This document shows positions 1 to 12,000 of a DNA stretch of 64,000 nucleotides, in pieces (positions within the stretch are counted from its first letter, which is position 1; each line of letters opens with the position of its first letter). The notes under the pieces are model-generated. The model saw only the letters and a program-made list of their open reading frames with translations. It was not told where the DNA came from and did no database searches. A program made the translations under genes and the position numbers. The DNA is taken from contig OU744725.1 in NCBI GenBank assembly GCA_916613615.1, positions 51,207,575-51,271,574 on the forward strand, written 5' to 3'. The DNA is from Steromphala cineraria. Its lineage: Eukaryota; Mollusca; Gastropoda; Trochida; Trochidae.

Positions 1-40
1 AAGTGTTATGTGAATAAGTTCAAGATATTTTATTTTGCAG

Positions 41-3000
41 CATTACAGTGGCCTTGAGGAAGCAGTGTACAAGAACATTGAAGCTTGTTCTGAACTCGCA
101 AAGACAACAAAGTCATCCTATGGCCCTCATGGTAATACTAACTTAACAAATACACATTGCTAACAACTTGCATGTATATGAATAAAAAGATAAAAGAACA
201 AACCCATAATTTTTGGAGAGAATAATATAATTTGCATGTCAGTATCAAATAGGGGTGTGACGATATATCATGCTGTTTGTGTATCGTGATACGTATTGTT
301 GACTTTTCTAGGTTAATTTGCCTAAAAATGAGGATTTATGAAAAATTAATGTTTTACTTTGTCAAAAACCTTGAAATAGCATATCGTGATGTGTGTAGTA
401 TCGGATTGTATTGCTATGGGTGAAATAGCGACCTCAGCACGAGGCGTTAGCTGTGATATCGCCCCTCGAGCGGTAGCGAGAGGGCGATATTACAGCTTAC
501 GCCGAGTGCTGGGTCGCTATTTGCCATACACAATAAGGCCCGCTTATTCTTTGAAAACTACAACATTTTCCATGATATCAATTGACTTCAATAAACACTA
601 TTCACATTATCACATTTATGTAGTCAGATTGTTGTATAATTACAATTTAATTAAAGTGTGTGTAAACAATGTGTCCACTTTAGAGGTCAGATATGGATAT
701 TGTATATCCACTGACAGAGGGAAAAGTTCTTCGCGAGGTACGATACTGATAAACATGCGAGGCTCTGCCGAGCATGTTTATCAGTATCGGACCGAGGTAA
801 ACGATAGGGAAAAAATATTCTATAACAATGCTATGCTATGCTATGCTATGCTATGCTATGCTATGCTATGCTATGCTAAGCTAGGTAAACGATAGGGAAA
901 AAATATTCTATAACAATGCTATGCTATGCTATGCTATGCTATGCTATGCTATGCTATGCTATGCTATGCTAAGCTAAGCTAAGCTAAGCTAAGCTAAGCT
1001 AAGCTATGCTATGCTATGCTATGCTATGCTATGCTATGCTATGCTATGCTATGCTATGCTATGCTATGCTATGCTATGTTATGTTATGTTATGTTATGTT
1101 ATGTTATGTTATGTTATGTTATGTTATGTTATGTTATGTAATGTAATGTAATGTAATGTAATGTAATGTAATGTAATGTAATGTAATGTAATGTAATGTA
1201 ATGTATGCATGTATGTATGAATCAATGTATGAATGTATGTGTGTGTGTGTATGTGTATGTATGTGAGTATGTGTGTGCGTGTATGTGTATGTGTGTATGT
1301 ATGTAGGTATGCATCTATGCATGTGTATTTGTATCTAGTTGTCAATATTGACATTGACCGGAAGCAGCTCTACTCTGAACACGGCACCAAGTGTAGATCT
1401 CGGCGATTCTCGTTACACGTTTGTCAACTGCAACGTGACATTTACTCACAAATAAACGTGTGCTATTCCCTCCTCTCTGTTGTCTTTTTGTGACCATGTA
1501 AGCGAATAGAATGTGCTCCTTTGATAATACTCAAAATAGGATGCTTTTTGAAGATTGGAGAGCTAATAACATTATCTCAAACATTTCTGACCAATGCTAT
1601 ATATTAGAAAAGTTTATACCATGTAAGAAAGGTATCGGCGATTTTAAATGTTTACAGATAAAAACAATTAGAGTGTTGGTTATATCTACAACATGCCTAC
1701 TAGGTATAAATATACATTACAAAAACTATACACAAATTTTAAATGAGCTGCCTTCAACACTCCAAATATATCATTTTGTACAGAAATGACTATTACGATT
1801 CTCGAAATATCTCTACGACTTCGCCTGTACCAACACGTTTAGTAACAATTTAATGTTAGATGTTTAATACATATCTTATTGCACCATAATAGGCAGCCAG
1901 AGTGTTTCCATATGGTACATGTCTCAGAATACCTAACTTGAACCTCCAACATGTGGAATACTACATTTAAAAGAACATTTATTCATTCACAAAAAAAGGT
2001 TTCTTCTACAAAAGTAAAACACAATCAAGCTGTCGCCCATGAACATTTGATTCGCAACAAACAAATTTGAAAGAAGCCAACAGTTATTTTAAAGTCACCT
2101 TTTAAAGGGGCAGTAGCACGTTTTTTGATAATTATATATTTTTAATTTTTCACTGATAATTGAAAGGTAATACTAAATGTATTATTTTGAAAGTGTCAAA
2201 AATCTATTTCACAAGCCAATCTTCCATAGTCAGAGAACAAAGTATGAAGATTCACCTGAAATCCATTGGCGGCCATTTTATGTGAACACCTTTAATTCAT
2301 TTTGTGTAAGAAAAAGGAATCTCATGGCTAAACTTTACATTATATATCTGAATTATTATTTCTCCATTTAGTTTAAATACATTGTCTTTAAATTGGAACC
2401 ATTAATTTTCTTTTTCCTGACATCACCTTACATTCCCCCTAAAAACGTGCTACTGCTCCTTTAAGTGTCCAACGTCCATCTCCTTATAAATCATGCATCT
2501 AATGTCACTGTCGCAGTGGCGCAGGCGGTACGCTGATAAGCTACAAATCCGAGATTCGGTGGTTCGATTCCAGCCTGAGGTTAATACATTTACAAAACAA
2601 TTGCCTTATTCTTTCACCGGGTGTGATATCTGATATCGCGCGGGTAGTTCAGGATATCACCTTGATATCGTACTCGGTGGCTCAGTTACATGAAATCAAA
2701 TACCTCCAAATAACGAGACCGTGTTGTGTATATTGTGATACAAATGATATCATGAAAAATCTGTATCATCACACCTCTAGTATCAAGTATTCAATTTGAG
2801 TCGGTCTTAGTGACCAAAGTGTAATTACTCTATTTGAGAAACAACCATAAAATGTCTACAGCTCTTTGTGTGGTTTGGCTTTTAATCGAACCACAGTCTG
2901 AAATGTAAAAACATTATTTTACAAAATAGCTGTAGTCAAAAACTTATGAAATTCTTGTAAAATTCAGGTCAAAACAAGATGGTCATCAACCACTTGGAGA

Positions 3001-6000
3001 AGCTGTTCATGACAAATGATGCCGCCACAATCCTGCGAGAATTGGAAGTGCAGCATCCCGCCGCCAAGATGGTTGTCATGGGATCCCAGCAGCAGGAACA
3101 GGAGTGTGGGGACGGAACCAACTTCGTCCTTATCTTCGCTGGAGCCCTGCTGCAGAATGCTGAAGAACTCCTCAGAATGGTCAGTTTGTTACATGGGCAA
3201 GGTGTCCAATAATGTCAAATCTGGTTAAATTCATTATCCCTTTCACCTTTACAGGCAATAAATTGGGCTCCTTGAATTATTTGTCCCTGGTTTCTAAGGG
3301 GCAAAAGGGTTATCTATCTCCAAAATTGGAATCTTTTAGAAAAGGAGTCCATACTATTTTGCTTTCTTTCAGGGCAAATTTTGTTCAGGCATGCCTGAAG
3401 TCTGATGCAATTAAGTAATAGTTGAAGATTTTTTGCCTTATTTACTTGATTCTGATAAAAGATCTTGTACTGACCAGAAGTTCAAAACTAAATTTTTATG
3501 AATCAGAATCTGTTCGTGTAGAAATAAGCAGTGTAGATATCAACGACATTATAGTATATTACATATTTAACATAGGATGCAATGAGTGAACAGTAAGTTC
3601 TGCCTTGAATCTATTTTCTCAGTGTAACTGTTGTTTTCAGGGGCTGTCCGTGACAGAGGTGATTGAGGGCTACGAAATGGCATGCAAGAAGGCTCTCGAG
3701 ATTCTACCAGGTCAGTTGATATACTTAAAGTTCATAACTCTGTCTAAAGATATGAACGTCTTCAAATTATTTCAATAAAGGTTATGTCAACCCATCAAAA
3801 GTTGTGCATTGTCTCTAAAAAAATGATTAGATACTAACAATTTAAGTCGTAATTTTTGTGATATCATTAACATAAATGATGGAGCAAAGGCATTTATATG
3901 TAAATATGAATGCAGGATGCTGTTGAACTTGCTTTGAAAGCTTTTACGGGTGTTTCATTCATTATTCATTTTTGCGAACCGCAGAAGTCAGGTTGCGCTT
4001 GAGTTTAGAAAACATTCAGGTTGCACTTCAACAGGTATTTGGAAAGGCGGGGCCAGGAAGCATTTTGCAAAAATTGTCCCCATGAAAATTTGAAATATAC
4101 CATTGGTACTATTGAAAGCAGTGGTGCATTTCAATTTACTAAAAACCCTGAAAATTGCCCATTGTCAAAGATGTCCGTCCCAATCCCTGCTTGAGTAAAG
4201 AGAAATATAAGGTTACCCTTGAGTTAAGAAAAAAATTAATCCAAATTGACATAAATAATGCAAAAATGATCTGTTGGTGCAGATTTGGTTATCGGTGAGG
4301 TAAAGAGTCTGAAAGAGAAAGCCGAAGTGAGGAAGATTGTCCGCACCGCCGTGATGAGCAAACAGTATGGGAACGAAGACTTCTTAGCCGACCTCATCAC
4401 AGATGCTTCAGGTACATTATAGTTCTTATTGCTTTCCATGATCTCTAAACCCAAAGACCTTTAGCCTTTGAACCTTCCAAGGTCATCTCTTTTGTACATG
4501 TAAGGATTGTATATTTATCATTTGCTATTAACGTTGGTATGGCACTAAATAAGTGTTAATCATTTTCAGAATTGATATCTTTGGATCTTTAAAGGGCCAT
4601 ATCTATGTAAAATGCTATTAACCTCTACACCCCTAATACACCAGACACAAACCTGTTAATGGTCATATTTTTAACCTACCTAACTTAGTATATGCCACTC
4701 ACCTTTCTCACGAGAGACAGAGGTTTACCGCGAAATTCATCGTGCTTACCGGATGGGCTGCCCCCAGCCCACTGCGCATGAGCGGGAAACCGGAATCCTG
4801 GGTAAAATTCGTATCATACTTTCTTTCTCTCTCTTAGAGAACGCATGTATTTTCATCTCGCTTACTGATTTTCTTCACGGTTGGTTTTTCTGATCTTTTT
4901 CCTTCCTTTCCTTCCGTCATTACTCCTTTTGCTGCCCCCATCGTTTCTAATGTATCGATGTTTCCTTCTAACTTCGCTTTCGCGATCTTTTTGCACTTGG
5001 TGATTTTGATCATGTACGTGGCACCTCGCCATGTTTACGTCCTTGCATGTTCTATTTCACTTGGAAATACCTTCTGGGGGGTCGATCTGCCTGTTTCGTA
5101 CCCCCCTTCCTTCTTTTCCTTCTTGTTTTTCCATCTACGTGGGCTGGTTCTGTTGACCTGCTTTTCTGCACGTCTGCATTTCCTGCTTACGTCACATCTA
5201 CCTTGCTTTGGTCCAAAGACTATGGCTGCCTGTTTTTTCCTTCTAAAAACTCGTTTTGCATTTCTAATCACTTCCTAAGTGTTTCTATGCATTACTTCCA
5301 GCAGCCTATATCACATTTCATATAAAAATAATAATATATCGCATTATATTTTATTTTTTATATCTTTTTCACAAAAAATTTCATAAGAATTTTTTCAATC
5401 ACAAATTAATATATATCATAATCACTTATCCCTATATATTAATTTCATATTACATATTCCATCTAATGCATTTCATTTTTGCATTCATTCCTATTAAATA
5501 AACTTGTAATAATAATTTTTTCCTTCAAAATTATTTCATTACATCTTATTTAATTTTCTACGGCAACCTTTCCGGGACATAAATTTTCCCGTTTTCGCTT
5601 GCCCTTAAAGGGGCACGCTCTTAAACAAATTTTTAAATTCTTAATTTCAAATTTTTGTATGCATTCCCCTTGTGTGTGTCTCCATGATTGGCATGTCTCT
5701 GACTTATGTGTTACAGTATTTATGCCAAGAGTCTACTGTGTCTTGTGTCGCTCCTCCAAGTCGGCCAAGGACCCACACCTCCGCTGCCCAGATTGTCTTC
5801 CCAGGATCTGCCTTGTGGACGACCGCTGTGCAGAGTGTTCTGACCTCTCCCCCATCGACTTCAAGGTCTTCACCTCAGCTCGGAGGAAGAGACTTACTCA
5901 GCGTCGACGTAGGAGCATGTCTGACCCCACCACCGACCTCCCTCCTGTCGAGCCGGCCGGCTCTCTGGACTCTCCACGCCAGGAGGAGCCTCGTCGCTCA

Positions 6001-9000
6001 CCCACGCCGCCTCCTCCTCCTCCTCCTCCTCCTCCTCCTCCTGCTCGGCAGACGCCGCCTCCGACGCCCAGCACGTCCTCGGCCCTCTCTCGCCCGGAGC
6101 TGGAGCTCATCATGTCCAGCATGTTTGACAAGTTGATGGCCCGTCAACCTCTGTCACAGGACCAGGACCAACGCCAGCGCCAGGACCAGCGCCCGGACTC
6201 TCGCCTGGACCAGCGCCAGGACCAGCGCCCTGACACTCGCCAGCGTCACGACCAACGCTCGGACCAGCGCCAGGACCAGCGCCAGCACTCCAGGGATCGT
6301 GACCAGCGTCAGGATCAGCGCCAACGATCGGGAGATCGAGACCAACGCCAGCGCCTGGACCCCAAGCAGCGCTCAGACCGGCGCCAGCGCTCCAGGGACT
6401 CCCCTCCTAGGGACGTCAGGACATCCCGCTCACCTCGTCGCTCCAGGAGCCCCTCCCCTCCTCGAGGCCAACGACGCTCGCGGCGCTCCAGGACGCCTTC
6501 CCGCTCTCGCTCTCCGTCAGTGGACAGGTCCACCTCCCGGCGCTCACGCCGCTCCGGCTCCCGGACGCCACCGAAGACGCCCAGATCTTCAAGGAAGAGG
6601 CGCCACTCTCCCGTTATCTCTGATGATGAACGTCACTTCGTCCCAGACTACGATGACGACGAGGCAGAGGGCCCCACCTTTTTGCCCTTGAAGATGGTCT
6701 CGAGCTGGATTGCTGACAGACTCCCAGAGGGCTCCTCCCCTGGTGGCTCGGACCCTCTCACTTGTGTGCGTGAGGACCCTGACCTCAAGCTCCCCCCTCA
6801 CCCTGATGTGCTGGAGGGTATAGCCGCTCTTCAGGACGATTTTCAGAAGCTATCGCTGTCCTCCTCCCTGAAGTCCTCGAAGCTACCTGCAGCTACGCCC
6901 GTACACTCGCTCAGCCGTTTCGACAAGGCCGCCGCCCTGGACGACGCCATAGGACGCCTGGCCCCAAACCTCAACCATACGTACAAGGTTTCCGATACTA
7001 AGATCTCTTCGGTGGAGGCCGCCCTCAGAAGGACTCTGAGGCCGCTGTCGATCCTCCTCACCTCGACTGACGCGATCAAGGCCGACTTAGACGTCGACAA
7101 CCCTTCTCGTCTAGATCACCTCCATACCCTGATGGACTGGCAGCGGCGCAACATGGTGCTTGTCCTCGACAACGTTAGAGCTGGCCTCGGCTCCCTCACT
7201 CACCTTCGACGCTCAGGCTTCCTGGACCAATGTGCGTGGGACTCCGAATTCAAGAAGTCCCTCCTACAGGCTCCCCCCACGGCATCGACGCTCTTCGCGG
7301 ACAAGATCCCGGAAGTCTACAAGGAGCAGGCTGCAGTCACCCAGACGGAGGTTGCCTTCCGGACCTTACAGCACGTGTCCAACATCTCGTTCCGGAGGCA
7401 GAATAACAACAGCCAACGCCCTTACAAGCGCCAGCGTGTTAGGACGCAGCCCTCCAGGTCGGGTCCCTCCTCGCAGTACCAGCGATCTGCCAACTCCTCC
7501 AGAGGAAGGGACGCCCCCAAGCCACGCGGAGGCAGGGGTGGCAAGCGACCCTACGCCAGACAGTGATGCCTGCGCCCCACGCGGCTGGGTCCTCCCGCCC
7601 CCAGTCGTGCCGGTGCACCCCACACCCGTAGGCGGGAGATTAGGGATCTTCTGGCGCAACTGGACAATACTAGAAGATCCTTACGTCACCAACACCCTGA
7701 GGACAGGTTACAAGTTGCCATTGACCTGCCCTCCCCCCGTGACCGCGACTCCCCTGGCACGGGATTACTCAGAAGCCCAGAGCGCTCTTCTAGCAGAGAA
7801 CATCAAGACGCTTACCGACAAGAACGCTCTGGAGTTGGTGCTACAACCCGATCACGCCCCAGGGTTTTACTCACCAATCTTCCTGGTCCCGAAGAAAAAT
7901 TCCACCAAGTTTCGAATGATCCACAACATGGCGACATTCAACGAGCTTTACATGGAGCCACCATCCCACTTTCGCATGACCTCCCTAGACGCTCTCCGAG
8001 CCCAGCTGTCTCCAGGCGATTGGATGGTCAGCCTCGACTTACAGGACGCCTATCTCCACGTGCCGATCTACCCGCCTCACAGGAGGTTCCTGCGGTTCAT
8101 CTTCCAGGGCCTACATTACCAGTGGCGGGTCCTGCCGTTTGGAATTTCTTCGGCTCCGTGGTTATTCACGAGGATCACATCTCCCATCTGCCGCTATCTC
8201 CATCTCAGAGGGATGCATTTCGACCCCTACATCGACGACTGTCTCATGTCCAATCCTCAACCACTCGTTCTACGCAGACAGGCGGCGTTGGCCCTCGACC
8301 TCCTCCGCCAGCTGGGATGGCTAGTCAACCGGGAGAAGTCTCAGCTTGTTCCCTCCCAAGACTTGACCTTCATAGGAGGGCGCTTCCGAACAGACCTGGG
8401 CCTCCTACTCGTTCCTCCAGACAGGTGGACCAAGATCCAGTCCTTCGTCCACCGAGCCTTGGTGTCCCCTCTCCGACTCAGAGATTGGCAATCTCTTCTG
8501 GGACTCCTCACGTCCGCCCAGGCCCTCACGCTCAGAGGTCGTCTCATGATCCGCCCTCTTCAGGTGTTTCTCAGCCCTTACATCCGGTCGGACGACACGT
8601 CAGTAAGGATCTCCCTGCCTGCGCACCTCAGCCAGTACCTCCGTTGGTGGACACAGCCATCGAACGTCTGCGAAGGCGTCTCTTTGCTAGAGTTTCAACA
8701 CAACCAGGAACTATTCGTGGACGCTTCGCTCCAGGGCTGGGGAGCTCATCTCGGGGATCAGACTGCGTCAGGCATTTGGACGCATCCTCAGACCACCTGG
8801 CACTCAAACAATCTGGAGATGCAGGCAGTAATCTTAGCAGTGACGCATTGGCTTCAAGTTCTGCGAGGCAGCCGCCTTCTCCTGGCCTCAGACAACTCCA
8901 CGGTCGTTTGGACAATCAGGAACCAAGGAACGACAGGCTCTCCTCAGCTCCTAGAACAGGCCTTCGAGCTCTTCCATCTTCTGAACGAGAATCAGATCTT

Positions 9001-12000
9001 CGTCAGAGCTCGACACATTCCAGGCTGCAGGAACGTCCTCGCGGACGCCCTGTCCAGACCAGACAAGCCGTCACCAACAGAGTGGATGTTGAACCCGGAA
9101 GCCTTCGCCCTCATCGCCGCTCAGGTCCACCGTCCTCTCCTCGACCTGTTTGCCACGAAGCAGAACCATCAGCTTCCGGTGTACGTCTCGCCTCTCCCCG
9201 ATCCAGCAGCTTGGGCCGTCGACGCCATGTCCTTGTCGTGGGAGAATCTGGACGCATACGCTTTTCCACCTCCGATTCTCCTGACCAAAGTCGTCGCCAA
9301 GATCAGGGACACACTTCACCTCAGACTGACTTTGGTCGCGCCCTACTGGCCGGCGAGAGGCTGGTTCCCCGATCTTCTTCTTCTCGCCGAAAAAGATCCG
9401 CTCCCCCTTCCAAAGTGGCCAAACCTGCTTCGTCACCCTCTCAGTTGGCAGCTTCACCCAGACCCCGAGAGGTACGCTCTGCACGTATGGACCATCTTCA
9501 GAGATCACTCCGGGCCAAGGGTTACTCAGGTCGAGTAGCCAGCGCCATCTCCAGAGCCCATAGGCAATCCACGAGGTCGCTGTACGATGACAAGTGGCTG
9601 TCATTCGAGAACTTCTGCAAAGACGCAGGCCGGGATCCTTTGTCCGTGGACCCCCAGTTTGTGGCCAACTTCCTCCTTCACCTCCGCCAGAAACGTCACC
9701 TGAAGGGTGGAACTATATCAACGTACCTGTCGGCGCTCAACTCTGTCCTCGCCGTTAAATCAGACATGAAGTTCTCCAAGGTTCCCGAGCTGGTCGCTCT
9801 CCTCAAGTCGTTCAAGCTGGAGGACCAGAAACTCAAGTTCAGACCTCCGGCTTGGGACCTCAACGTCGTCCTCAGATATCTGCGAGGAGCTCCCTTCGAA
9901 CCCTTGTCAGAAGCCTCTTTTCAAGACCTCTCCAGGAAAACAGCCTTCCTCCTGTCCTTTGCTACGGCCGCTAGAGTGAGTGAGCTGCACGCACTGGACG
10001 TCACCAGAGTGCGGTTCGAGCAGTCTAGGAAGGGTTCAGTTCACCTCGGCCTCTTGTGGAACTTCGTTGCCAAGAACCAGCTCCCCGGACAACCGGGCAG
10101 GACGTTCACCATCCCTCCCCTCTCCAAGATCGTGTCGTCCTCTGATGCGGAAGAACTCGCTTTATGTCCTGTACGTGCCCTTCGGGAGTACATCGACCGC
10201 TCTGCGCCCAAGAGAGGCACCAGGAAGAGACTCTTCATCCCCTTTTCACCATCTGCCAAGGGAGAAGTCACCAGAAACACCCTCTCGCTGTGGCTCCGGA
10301 CCGTCATCCTAGCAGCATATGACGCAGCCGGCTTGCCTCACCCTGTCGCCAGCAACCCGCACGAGATCCGGGCACTTGCATCCACCATGGCTTTACATCG
10401 CAACTGCTCAGTTCCAGCCATCATGGAAGGATGTTTCTGGCGCTCTACGACGGTCTTCGCATCCCACTACCTCCGGGACCTCGCTGTGGAAGACGTGCAA
10501 GGCCTGCAGACCTTTGGACCGTTGGTGGTAGCCCAACAGCTAGCTGCCCCAACGTCTCTTTAGGGTAAGCTGAAAACTCATCTACTTCGTTACTTCTCAC
10601 CCTGCACCTGTTGAGTTGTTTCGTTGTTGGCGACTTCGTGGGGTTCACCGTTTGCTTCTCTGTGCAGTTCGCTTCGGTCGTTCCCACTCCGGGAGGATGT
10701 TTGATGGATGCTTTTCTGCCTTGATGACTCGTCCTCCCTCCTCCCTACTGTCGGATCAGTGGCATATACTAAGTTAGGTAGGTTAAAAATTTATTAAAAT
10801 CTAAATATTTTAGATATTTAAATACCTACCTAACTTAGTAGGAATTACTCCCGCCCGGCCTCCCCTTCGGACTTCATTGGACGTCTCTTACAAGACTTCG
10901 TTTCCAGAAAGTATGATACGAATTTTACCCAGGATTCCGGTTTCCCGCTCATGCGCAGTGGGCTGGGGGCAGCCCATCCGGTAAGCACGATGAATTTCGC
11001 GGTAAACCTCTGTCTCTCGTGAGAAAGGTGAGTGGCATATACTAAGTTAGGTAGGTATTTAAATATCTAAAATATTTAGATTTTAATAAATTTATTGTGA
11101 AAGGGTTAACATGATCATAAACAATGAACAAATTCTTTAAATGTCATGTCCTTTGTATTTCAGTCTCTATTTTGTCAGACAAGTCGACATTCAATGTGGA
11201 CAATGTACGGGTCTGTAAAATCTTGGTAAGTAATGTCTCCTATTGTTATAATTATCTTGTTTGTTTTCCTAGGAAGTTTACAATGAAAACTTATGGTACA
11301 ATTTTGGTCCTATTACAACCTTATTGGAATTCAATAAAAAAAACTTGCCTCATGACATTATAAAACTCGTATTTAAAAAAAACCTTGATCTGTTACTTTA
11401 ATTTCCAATTGTTTTAGTGTTGGTTTGAAATTGAAGATGAGTTTTGTTTTTGTGTCTTGTTGAAACTCGTTTGTTACCTCGTTAATTTGGCTCAATTCGG
11501 ATTTCTTATCACTATATTTTGATCCACAAAAATTAGTTATCAGCAATTTTGTTTATCAATATTATCAGCAGTTCTTAAAGTAAGATAGAATAACAACCAG
11601 CAACAAATGATTTTTAATAGTAACAGATTAAGCTGTTGGAGGTGTCCTCCTTCACATTTTGTTCTTAGACGTAATTTGAGTTGATAATCTCCCTAGCCTT
11701 GTAATATTATTGGTGTGTTGCAGGGTTGTGGAGTTACCCAGAGTTCCATAGTGCAAGGGATGGTGTTCAAGCGTCTCGTGGAGGGAGATATCAACAAGAT
11801 GAAGAATGCCAAGATCGCTGTATACTCCTGTCCTCTTGACATCATGCAGACAGAGACCAAGGTTCGTTTTTGTCTTGCCTTAATCATCTTCCGAACGCAT
11901 CGGGCGAGATATGCATTTACAATATGAATTTCTTGTAAATGCCTGTCTCTCCCGATGCGTGCGGAAGATGTGCCTTAATATAAATACTGATGTTCCAGTG

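Larger units (their letters stand above)
250..2779. mobile_element. hAT-like non-autonomous DNA transposon in CCT8 intron 1
   Basis: The left end reads TAGGGGTGTGACGATA (from 250) and the right end, reversed, reads TAGAGGTGTGATGATA (to 2779). Immediately outside lie GTATCAAA (242-249) and GTATCAAG (2780-2787), an 8-bp direct repeat with 7 matches. An 8-bp duplication and TAGGGGTG-type ends are typical of hAT elements. No transposase frame was seen. The interior holds a microsatellite, inverted repeats, a TTAA MITE and a tRNA-like sequence, so it has been hit by later insertions. Confidence 0.6.
4668..11093 (+). mobile_element. Complete DIRS-type (tyrosine recombinase) retrotransposon in CCT8 intron 4
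   Basis: A 6.4-kb element in the same orientation as CCT8. Order: left inverted terminal repeat, gag-like ORF, RT/RNase H ORF, overlapping tyrosine recombinase ORF, internal complementary region, right inverted terminal repeat. This is the known DIRS plan: no LTRs, no DDE integrase, circular intermediate inserted by the recombinase without target duplication. All three frames are open over their full domains and the catalytic residues are intact, which suggests recent insertion. Exact outer ends are uncertain by a few bases because the ends share TTT. G+C is visibly higher than in the surrounding intron. Confidence 0.93.

Noticed and set aside
1124..1354. Open frames of THTH/ITLHY repeats on the minus strand
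   Set aside because: They are read-through of the pentanucleotide and TG-rich microsatellite, not protein.
2510..2581. Functional tRNA gene with anticodon ACA
   Set aside because: The anticodon stem does not pair, ACA is not a normal eukaryotic anticodon, and no oligo-T terminator follows.
5599..5721. Longer N-terminus for the DIRS gag-like ORF
   Set aside because: The 41 extra codons lie in an AT-rich leader with no similarity to DIRS ORF1; the ATG at 5722 directly precedes the Cys/His cluster.
8020..9486. N-terminal half of the 847-codon frame ending at 10563
   Set aside because: It overlaps the RT/RNase H frame throughout and has a shadow-like composition (P, R, S, H rich). Only the part after 9487 looks like a recombinase.
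4668..11093. Possible endogenous retrovirus or LTR element
   Set aside because: There are no LTRs, no protease or DDE integrase and no envelope. Inverted ends and a tyrosine recombinase identify DIRS.
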